This document shows positions 15,347 to 20,231 of a stretch of DNA of 20,231 bases, one piece after another (position 1 is the stretch's first letter; each line of letters begins with the position of its first letter). The notes beneath the pieces were generated by a model. That model had not been told where the DNA came from. It made no database searches and saw nothing but the letters and a program-made list of their open reading frames with translations. The stretch is from CAZWDL01 sp964632995 (GTDB lineage: Bacteria; Bacteroidota; Bacteroidia; Chitinophagales; Saprospiraceae). The translations under genes were made by a program, and so were the position numbers. The stretch covers positions 1-20,231 of the forward strand of contig CAZWDL010000130.1 of the NCBI GenBank assembly GCA_964632995.1, written 5' to 3'.

Positions 15347-16615
15347 TCACTTGACCGCCTCCGCCGCCTGTTTGGTATCTGTAAACTGCTGGAAAGCCAC
15401 GATTTTGCCGTCCCGCAGCGTCCACAAATGCGCCGTTTGCGAGTCAATCTCCTTTCCGGTTTCCTTGTGCTTGGCCTTGTACCGCAGGGTGGCCAGGATC
15501 CTATTGCCCGACATCTCATGCAGTTGGATATCCGTCAGATTCCAGTATTCCCACTCCGCCCCGATGCGGGCGAATATGCCGTTCAACACGGCCTCCGGGC
15601 CGATGTAGGGATTTTTGTCAGCGTAGGGGAAACTCTCGGCTTCGTTCCAGACGATATTGGCGTCCATTACAGCGAGCACGGCCGGCACATCGCCTTTAGC
15701 AAAACCCTGGTACAGCCCATCCACGACGGCCACGTTGCCCGGGGCCGACACCACGCCCATTTGCGCCAGTATCGACATATTGTCCATGAAATCCTGCTCC
15801 TCGGCGATGCGGCCGTCGGCACTCATGCGTACGATCGTGCTACCGGTAATTACGACCGGATTTCCCGTAGCCGGGATGCCGAAGAAGTCGCCCGTGTGCG
15901 TGCCCTCGAAAGTCCAGTGCTTGACCAGCTGGTCGCCCTCCCCGAAGATATTGTTGATGGTAAACTCGAAGTCGGAGAAAGCCGAAAGCAGGGCTTTGTA
16001 GTAACCCGCCATGCCCTCGATGCCCTCCACGTTTTCCGGTTCGGCGTGCATGACCACATCGGGCATGAAATGGTCTTCATTGAAAAGTTCGAACCGGCCT
16101 TCGTTGATGATGGCGTCCCAGGTCTCGGTGTACATTTTGACGTTGGCGGCTACCTTGGGGTCTTTATGCATCAGCGGGCTGAGCATGGTTTTGGCGATTT
16201 TCCACTCGCCGTTTTGTTTTGTCATCGCGTTGGTATACTGGCCGGCGAGGTCGATCTCGATGTCATATACGTGGGTCTTGCCGTAGACCTCGTAAGTGCC
16301 TTTCGCCACCCAGGCATGCTCTGCATCCGACCAGCTGAGGCTCTCTTGCCGGAGCAGCAGCGTGGCGTTGTTGTTCCGGAACTGTTCGGCAAAGTAGTCG
16401 GCGATCTTATCTCCGCCGGTCATTTTTTTGCCCTCGCCATCAATCCGGACGGCATCTTTGGTGTACATTTTTTGGAGAGCGGCGTGATCGCCCGAGTTAT
16501 AGGCGGCCATGAAGCGGCGGGCAAAGGTGTGCATGTCGACCTCGTCGTTGGCAGATTGGGCATGAAGAAGTATGGTGCAGCCTAACAGGGCTGCGAGAAG
16601 AAGTGATTTTCTCAT
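15347..16615 (-). CDS. Secreted protein with three tandem NTF2-like (SnoaL/DUF4440) domains
   Basis: The protein has 422 residues. A signal peptide (MRKSLLLAALLGCTILLHAQ) exports it. Domain 1 (~27-148) has the DUF4440-type FARRFMAAYNSGD start and the GEWKIAK end. Domain 2 (~158-280) has the SnoaL pattern with HWTFEGTHTGDFFGIPATG, where His and Asp recall the pocket of SnoaL-like cyclases. Domain 3 (~295-420) starts VVDGLYQGFAKGDVPAVLAVM and ends with DGKIVAFQQFTDT, as in ketosteroid-isomerase-like domains. Most such proteins have a single domain and form dimers; three in one exported chain is unusual. The catalytic role is unknown. It lies 67 bp after the alpha/beta-barrel gene and is probably in its operon. 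Confidence 0.88.
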   Translation of the reverse strand: MRKSLLLAALLGCTILLHAQSANDEVDMHTFARRFMAAYNSGDHAALQKMYTKDAVRIDGEGKKMTGGDKIADYFAEQFRNNNATLLLRQESLSWSDAEHAWVAKGTYEVYGKTHVYDIEIDLAGQYTNAMTKQNGEWKIAKTMLSPLMHKDPKVAANVKMYTETWDAIINEGRFELFNEDHFMPDVVMHAEPENVEGIEGMAGYYKALLSAFSDFEFTINNIFGEGDQLVKHWTFEGTHTGDFFGIPATGNPVVITGSTIVRMSADGRIAEEQDFMDNMSILAQMGVVSAPGNVAVVDGLYQGFAKGDVPAVLAVMDANIVWNEAESFPYADKNPYIGPEAVLNGIFARIGAEWEYWNLTDIQLHEMSGNRILATLRYKAKHKETGKEIDSQTAHLWTLRDGKIVAFQQFTDTKQAAEAVK

Positions 16616-16682
16616 AGTATAAAATGGGTTTTGTTATGTGGCGGCACACCTGCGAGGTATGCAGCCACTTACCAATGATGAA

Positions 16683-16949
16683 TTAATAATTGATTTCCAT
16701 TGACATGGTAATCGGCTCCAATACGGTGTGTTTGGCTTTTATCCCCGCGTTTTTAGGGTCATTGATGATGGCGCCCAATAATTCCAAGTCGGTCGCTTCA
16801 ATGACCAACACGACTGAGTTGGGGTCGTCCACATCCTGGAAAGCCTTGTAACCGCTAATGGCCGGTGCAAAAAGGTCTAAGCGGTCCTGGTGGCCTGCTA
16901 TCCAGGTTTTTGCATCGCCTACTTTGTGTCTTACTACTACTGTTTTCAT
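16683..16949 (-). CDS. Small dimeric alpha/beta-barrel-like protein, 88 aa
   Basis: The protein opens with a strand and helix (MKTVVVRHKVGDAKTWIAGH), has a central SVVLVIEATDLE strand and ends with a short strand (VLEPITMSMEINY). This matches the ferredoxin-like fold of ABM/EthD-type barrels, although I cannot name the exact family. There is no signal peptide, so it is cytoplasmic. Spacing of 61 bp to the epimerase gene upstream and 67 bp to the triple-NTF2 gene downstream suggests co-transcription. Proteins of this fold often act as small monooxygenases, isomerases or ligand binders. Confidence 0.8.
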   Translation of the reverse strand: MKTVVVRHKVGDAKTWIAGHQDRLDLFAPAISGYKAFQDVDDPNSVVLVIEATDLELLGAIINDPKNAGIKAKHTVLEPITMSMEINY

Positions 16950-17010
16950 AGTTGTTGGTATTAATAGTTGCGCCTACTCTAGCCGGTTTTCGGCTTCCCC
17001 GCTTGTTTTT

Positions 17011-17949
17011 CTATCCTGCGTAGCCGGCTAAGGTTTCTTTTAACGGCCTGAAGTTTGCGCCCAATTCCTTTTTCGCCAGGCCATTTTGGTAAACCACCAC
17101 AGGCTGCCCTACTGCCGGCTGCTTATTGAGCATCAGCGAAATATCCGACACCCGATAGCTTTCGCTCGACAGGAGGTAGTTTTTACCGTGCAGGTTTGGA
17201 AGGACGGCCGCCTTGTAAACCGATGCTGCCACATCTTTCACATCCACGTTTGCCCAGTACACATCCTGATCGTAAAGCATCTGGATAAAGGGATTCGGGG
17301 CAATTTTATTTTTGAATAAAAATTGCAGACCCATCGAAGTAGAATCTTCCCGCTTCGACATCGCCATGCCCATGACGCCCACCGGCGAAACGGTGGTGAT
17401 TTCAAAACCTGGATCAGGATGATCGGCGATGAATTGATCGACGACCCGGTTGGCAAGGAATTTCGCTTGCGCATACGGGTGGTTTTCTTCACTGAAGTAG
17501 AAAGGATCATCTTCATTGATTGTGTCGCCTTCGGCTTTGCCGGCCGGCAATTGCGGGAAGTTGGTATTCATAGCCGCTACCGAAGCGATGAACACCACCT
17601 TCTTCACGGTTGGCGTTTCGCTGACCACCCGCAGGAAATTCTCCGTGCCTTTGATGGTGGGGTCGAACAGATCCCGCTGCGGGTCTTCCACGTCCAACTG
17701 AAATGGCGTGCCGCCATGCACGAGGAGGTCGCAGCCTGCGGCAAAGGCCTGCAATTGCGCCAGGTCCTGCACGTCGAGCGGCACGAGTTCCATATTTTCC
17801 GCATTTTTGAGAGCGGACAGGTGTGCATATTTTTCTTTGTTGGAAATATCGGTGGCCGATACCTTGACCGGGTAGCCATTTTCCAAAAATTGTTGAGTGA
17901 CGTAGCTGCCGATGAAGCCGGCGCCGCCGATAATGCCTACGGTTTGCAT
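17011..17949 (-). CDS. NAD(P)-dependent epimerase/dehydratase (extended SDR)
   Basis: From ATG 17949 the protein has 312 residues. The Rossmann motif IIGGAGFIGS occurs within the first 15 residues. The SDR active-site pair is seen in HPYAQAKFLAN (Tyr-x3-Lys), with an FIASVAA strand before it. The pattern is that of dihydroflavonol-reductase-like extended SDRs that reduce or epimerise small carbonyl compounds; the substrate is unknown. An ATG nine codons further upstream (17976) adds only polar residues before the Rossmann strand, so the shorter start is preferred. It lies 94 bp after the TPR gene on the same strand, with a small hairpin between. Confidence 0.9.
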   Translation of the reverse strand: MQTVGIIGGAGFIGSYVTQQFLENGYPVKVSATDISNKEKYAHLSALKNAENMELVPLDVQDLAQLQAFAAGCDLLVHGGTPFQLDVEDPQRDLFDPTIKGTENFLRVVSETPTVKKVVFIASVAAMNTNFPQLPAGKAEGDTINEDDPFYFSEENHPYAQAKFLANRVVDQFIADHPDPGFEITTVSPVGVMGMAMSKREDSTSMGLQFLFKNKIAPNPFIQMLYDQDVYWANVDVKDVAASVYKAAVLPNLHGKNYLLSSESYRVSDISLMLNKQPAVGQPVVVYQNGLAKKELGANFRPLKETLAGYAG

Positions 17950-17987
17950 GATGTTATTTGATTTAGTAAAACCCATGGTGATTCTTC

Positions 17988-18005
17988 CCGCAGGGAATCC
18001 TGCGG
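17988..18005 (-). promoter_or_regulatory. Intergenic 7-bp hairpin in the TPR-epimerase gap
   Basis: CCGCAGG (17988-17994) and CCTGCGG (17999-18005) pair perfectly around a 4-base loop. No T-run follows on the minus strand, so it may be an mRNA processing or stability element rather than a terminator. Confidence 0.4.
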
Positions 18006-18043
18006 AGCCAAACTACCATGCTTTGAGGAAACAATTACAAGAG

Positions 18044-18820
18044 TTAATTACCGGCTGCTTTCAAAGCCGCCCGCGCCTTTTCGGCCCGTTCTTTTGCACT
18101 TTCCAGCCCCATGGCTACGGCACGGTCGTAATGTTCCACCGACTTGGCGTAGTCCTTGGTTACCAGGTAGTACTCCCCCATGCTGTCGTAGGCATTGGGT
18201 TCGTCAGGGGCTAGTTCGAGGTATTTCTCGAAGGCAACCTTGGCTTTGTCCATCTCCTCGAGCGCCATGTAGCTATAGCCTAAGGAATTGTAGCCGCCTC
18301 CGTATTCGGGGCGCAGCTCCAGCAGGCGCAACAAGTGTTGTACAGCTGCCTTGGGGTCTTTGCTGATCCAGGAGGCGCCGGTAGCCGCCAATTCGTGCGC
18401 TTGAGCCGTGTTGGGGTAGGCCGCAGTCAGAGAAGCCATGAAGGGGGCGGGATCGGCTTTAGGATCCTTTTCCAGGGCTTGCAGGGCTTTTCGCACAATC
18501 TGCTCGCCTTCATTGAAGCCCGCAGGGTCAATGGCCAAAGCTGGCTTGATGAAGACAGCGGCTTTTTCGTACTGCTCAAAAGACGTTTCCGCCAAGGCGA
18601 GATAAGCATAAGCCATGAAGAAGTTGGGGTCCGTTTTTACGGCGGCTTTCATCCCATCGAAGAAGCCGGGGATATTGGCATTTTCGGCTGCCTGCAAGGC
18701 TTTGATGTACTCGGCTTTCGCCGTTTCCGATGGGGTGGAGATGGGCAGGAGAAGTTCCTGCGCGTTGAGGATCATCATATTGCCCAAAAACAGGGCGATG
18801 AAGAAGAAGATGGATTTCAT
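18044..18820 (-). CDS. Exported TPR-repeat protein
   Basis: The protein has 258 residues. A signal peptide (MKSIFFFIALFLGNMMILNAQ) is followed by helical repeats with TPR spacing. Residues ~35-105 are loosely conserved. Clear repeats lie at ~173-206 (GYNSLGYSYMALEEMDKAKVAF) and ~207-240 (AYDSMGEYYLVTKDYAKSVEHY). The C-terminal 15 residues are Ala/Lys/Glu-rich. TPR proteins act as protein-binding scaffolds; no partner can be named. It is the first gene of the run containing the epimerase, alpha/beta-barrel and NTF2 genes. A dense array of TTTTACA sites lies 150-225 bp upstream of its start, so it is probably where the operon is controlled. Confidence 0.88.
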   Translation of the reverse strand: MKSIFFFIALFLGNMMILNAQELLLPISTPSETAKAEYIKALQAAENANIPGFFDGMKAAVKTDPNFFMAYAYLALAETSFEQYEKAAVFIKPALAIDPAGFNEGEQIVRKALQALEKDPKADPAPFMASLTAAYPNTAQAHELAATGASWISKDPKAAVQHLLRLLELRPEYGGGYNSLGYSYMALEEMDKAKVAFEKYLELAPDEPNAYDSMGEYYLVTKDYAKSVEHYDRAVAMGLESAKERAEKARAALKAAGN

Positions 18821-18970
18821 AGTGAATTATTTATTCAAAAAAATGGTGTTAGTTCAAGTTGCGAAGCATACGATAGCGCTGCGTGTACTCTGCAACTTCG
18901 GTTCGTGCCTTATCGATTGAAAATTCGAACACTATAAAGATGCGGGCAAGGCCGGAGAGCGCCTTTCACC

Positions 18971-19044
18971 TATTTTACAAAAGCATAAACTTATTTTACA
19001 GGAGGAGAAAAAAGGTAGGACTTATTTTACAACGGCATGTAAAA
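18971..19044. promoter_or_regulatory. Phased TTTTACA array with one perfect dyad, likely operator
   Basis: TATTTTACA occurs at 18971-18979, 18992-19000 and 19023-19031. The copies are 21 and 31 bp apart, close to two and three helical turns. The third copy forms a dyad with TGTAAAA at 19038-19044 (7-bp arms, 6-base spacer). The first two copies, 9 bp long with 12 bp between, have the geometry of LytTR direct repeats, but the bases do not fit the published LytTR consensus well. The dyad could also serve as a terminator stem for the lipoprotein gene ending at 19098. Confidence 0.6.
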
Positions 19045-19097
19045 CAAGTACCAATCAATTGACTATCAACTACTTTATAAAATGACTTGGGCTTTTA

Positions 19098-19436
19098 TCA
19101 AATTCCTTTTGGAATACCCTGTAAAAGTAACTGGGATCGGTTTTCCATTTGAAGCTTACCCCAGTAATACTGATAATTCTCAATAGCGGAGGTATACGCG
19201 GAATAGGGCTGAAACTTGTCTTGCAGGGAGGGCTGAATAATTTCCTGAATTGTGTACCCGGGGAAGGTGTACTTTAAGATCTGAATGGACGACTGGAGTC
19301 TGTAGTCAGTTTGTTCGTTTTTTAATAGGTGAATTTTCGGGACTTCACCAGCTTTCGAAATCAAATCATTATCAACCTCACAACTAAAAACCAGCAGTAC
19401 ACAGACAACAACCCAATAATTTAAACTCTTTCTCAT
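19098..19436 (-). CDS. Small putative lipoprotein, 112 aa, unknown function
   Basis: The N-terminus has the form of a lipoprotein signal: MRKSLNYW, then VVVCVLLVFSC, with Cys19 as the lipidated residue. The mature part of about 94 residues is polar, with aromatic Tyr-rich stretches (SAIENYQYYWGKLQ), and matches no family I know. A lipoprotein of this size would be periplasmic or at the outer membrane. The gene sits between the decayed toxin-antitoxin remnant and the operator array, on the same strand as both neighbours. Its AT-richness fits the accessory stretch at this edge. Confidence 0.7.
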   Translation of the reverse strand: MRKSLNYWVVVCVLLVFSCEVDNDLISKAGEVPKIHLLKNEQTDYRLQSSIQILKYTFPGYTIQEIIQPSLQDKFQPYSAYTSAIENYQYYWGKLQMENRSQLLLQGIPKGI

Positions 19437-19510
19437 TTCGAAACAAAGCTCGTTTTTATTTTTTTATTGGGTCTGAAAATTTTGAAATCGCTACTATTAA
19501 GGAGGAACGA

Positions 19511-19772
19511 TCAGGAAACTGACGACCGCTTTTTCACTCTAGGCGAAATCCGGCAGGAAAGCCCTAACGACTACCTGGTTCTCATCCATTTTCACTTTTT
19601 CAAAGAGGATTTACTTATTCTTTTTTCCTTCACCAAAATACGAATAAAACATCCTTTTCAGATATTTATAGGAGACATTATTGCTGACAATAACAGCCGG
19701 ACGCTTTTTCTTGACTTCCTGTCCGCTCAAAGAATCGAAGTTCACCCAGCAGATTTCTCCCCACTTCTTCAT
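19511..19772 (-). pseudogene. Frameshifted MazF/PemK-like toxin remnant
   Basis: From ATG 19772 the first 41 residues read MKKWGEICWVNFD, then KKKRPAVIVSNNVSYKYLKRM, the unmistakable start of PemK/MazF endoribonucleases (Gly-Glu/Asp-Ile, Lys-x-Arg-Pro-Ala-Val-Ile-Val-Ser-Asn). The frame then departs from the family and stops at 19611 after 53 residues; active toxins have about 110. Beyond the stop the same frame resumes a family-like stretch (VKMDENQVVV), and another frame gives ISPRVKKRSSVS up to a TGA at 19511-19513, resembling the usual IRTVxKKRL end. At least two indels are therefore needed to explain it, and the toxin should be inactive. The start overlaps the antitoxin stop, as in intact modules. 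Confidence 0.75.
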
Positions 19773-19891
19773 AAGTCGTCCGAATTGAGCGTACCCTCAA
19801 TCCATTCAAATACTTCTTCTTCTCTTTTCTGGTCTTCTGACATTTCTTTGTAACCCTTCTCTAAAGCAGAGAGTGGCTCTTCTTCCTGCTT
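19769..19891 (-). pseudogene. Antitoxin C-terminal remnant (MazE-like partner)
   Basis: The frame upstream of and overlapping the toxin start encodes 40 residues, ending ALEKGYKEMSEDQKREEE, then VFEWIEGTLNSDDL and TGA. This Lys/Glu-rich helix with Tyr-x-Glu-Met and Glu-Trp-x-Glu is typical of the toxin-wrapping tail of MazE-like antitoxins. In-frame stops lie just upstream (TAA at 19894-19892 and again about 14 codons further), so the DNA-binding N-terminal half is missing. The IS-like element begins about 70 bp beyond, so its arrival may have removed the gene's 5' half; this is inference. The only ATG in the surviving frame would give 24 residues. Confidence 0.65.
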
Positions 19892-19960
19892 TTACTGGTA
19901 GAGCTTATTGCTTTCATACGAAGGACCTAACCCGGATTATTCACCGATATGCGAAAAAAA

Positions 19961-20022
19961 TGGGTATAAGTTCTTATATTAAAGTTGATTAGACCTTTGA
20001 AAATATAAAAACCTTATACCCA
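19961..20022. repeat. Long imperfect hairpin directly before the transposase start
   Basis: TGGGTATAAG (19961-19970) is an exact inverted copy of CTTATACCCA (20013-20022). The inner parts, TTCTTATATT after the left arm and AATATAAAAA before the right arm, continue the pairing imperfectly. The transposase ATG begins four bases after the hairpin. The left arm may mark the end of the insertion element. Confidence 0.7.
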
Positions 20023-20025
20023 AGA

Positions 20026-20231
20026 ATGAGTACTAAACATACGGCTTTTTATCACAATAAAAAAGAAGTTCAGTTTGATTTTTCAGCCAAGCAGATCAGT
20101 TCGGATGGCGGTCTACCCTTGTTGTATAAGCTGGCCCGGAAATCCAAGTTGATCAAGCGCTTCTGTGAGTTGATTACCGAAAAGATCCGCCGTCGTTTTG
20201 GAGATATTCAGATCGTCATTCGGGCAGATGC
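20026..20231 (+). pseudogene. IS1380-family transposase start, with apparent internal deletion
   Basis: The open frame runs from ATG 20026 off the right edge (68 codons). Residues 14-43 (EVQFDFSAKQISSDGG, then LPLLYKLARKSKLI) match the N-terminus of IS1380-type DDE transposases (PF13701). Residues 51-68 (TEKIRRRFGDIQIVIRADA) look like the segment around the second catalytic aspartate (RRLR...VRIxxRxDSGF), which normally lies about 150-200 residues later. The intervening part, which includes the first catalytic aspartate, is absent and the two parts join in frame. If this is right the protein cannot be an active transposase. Confidence 0.65.

Larger units (their letters stand above)
19961..20231 (+). 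mobile_element. Left end of an IS1380-like insertion sequence, cut by the window edge
   Basis: The element is inferred from the transposase frame starting at 20026 and the hairpin before it. The true left terminus is uncertain; 19961 is taken as the outer end of the inverted repeat. No target duplication can be checked because the right end is outside the window. The neighbouring toxin-antitoxin genes are decayed. Confidence 0.6.

Noticed and set aside
15239..16585. Plus-strand open frame of 448 codons
   Set aside because: It mirrors the triple-NTF2 gene on the opposite strand. That gene has a signal peptide and three recognisable domains, while the plus frame is rich in His/Val/Gly without motif.
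17323..17961. Plus-strand open frame of 212 codons
   Set aside because: It is antisense to the epimerase gene with its Rossmann and Tyr-x3-Lys motifs.
19467..19853. Plus-strand frame of 128 codons
   Set aside because: It is antisense to the MazF-like and antitoxin remnants, whose motifs are clear on the minus strand.

Overview
The window looks like chromosomal DNA of a Bacteroidota bacterium, most likely a marine or environmental Saprospiria-type (Lewinella-like) lineage. Four things support this: a DUF6089-type outer-membrane barrel, lipoproteins with serine-cysteine lipoboxes, two upstream elements matching the Bacteroidota -7 box TAnnTTTG, and a very large metallophosphoesterase/surface-antigen fusion of a kind I know from this phylum. 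Most genes lie on the minus strand. No rRNA, tRNA or CRISPR array was seen.

Left part (1-4.7 kb). A minus-strand operon encodes a fused four-cluster ferredoxin/NrfD membrane protein, followed by a molybdopterin oxidoreductase that runs off the left edge. Together they look like a polysulfide-reductase-like (Psr/Phs/Soe class) respiratory complex of unknown substrate. After a 537-bp non-coding gap come a plus-strand secreted barrel (DUF6089) and a convergent 70-residue DUF2007-like protein, separated by a bidirectional hairpin.

Middle (4.7-14 kb). A 1262-residue outer-membrane lipoprotein joins a calcineurin-type phosphoesterase, a region with protein-kinase-like motifs, and an Omp85-type barrel. 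Upstream of it is a 520-bp spacer with four copies of a ~50-60 bp repeat, two direct and two inverted around a hairpin. An aspartoacylase/succinylglutamate-desuccinylase-type zinc hydrolase, a geranylgeranyl-reductase-family flavoprotein and a divergent GHL10 (DUF187) glycosidase-like lipoprotein follow.

Right part (14-19.1 kb). A minus-strand run encodes a TPR protein, an NAD-dependent epimerase, a dimeric alpha/beta-barrel protein and a secreted protein with three NTF2-like domains. An EthD protein and two small, perhaps decaying, ORFs follow after a gap. The first gene of the run is preceded by a phased array of TTTTACA half-sites, a likely operator.

Right edge (19.1-20.2 kb). This AT-rich accessory stretch holds a small lipoprotein gene, a decayed MazEF-like toxin-antitoxin pair, and the left end of an IS1380-like element. 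The transposase of that element appears to carry a large internal deletion, and a long hairpin sits directly before its start codon.
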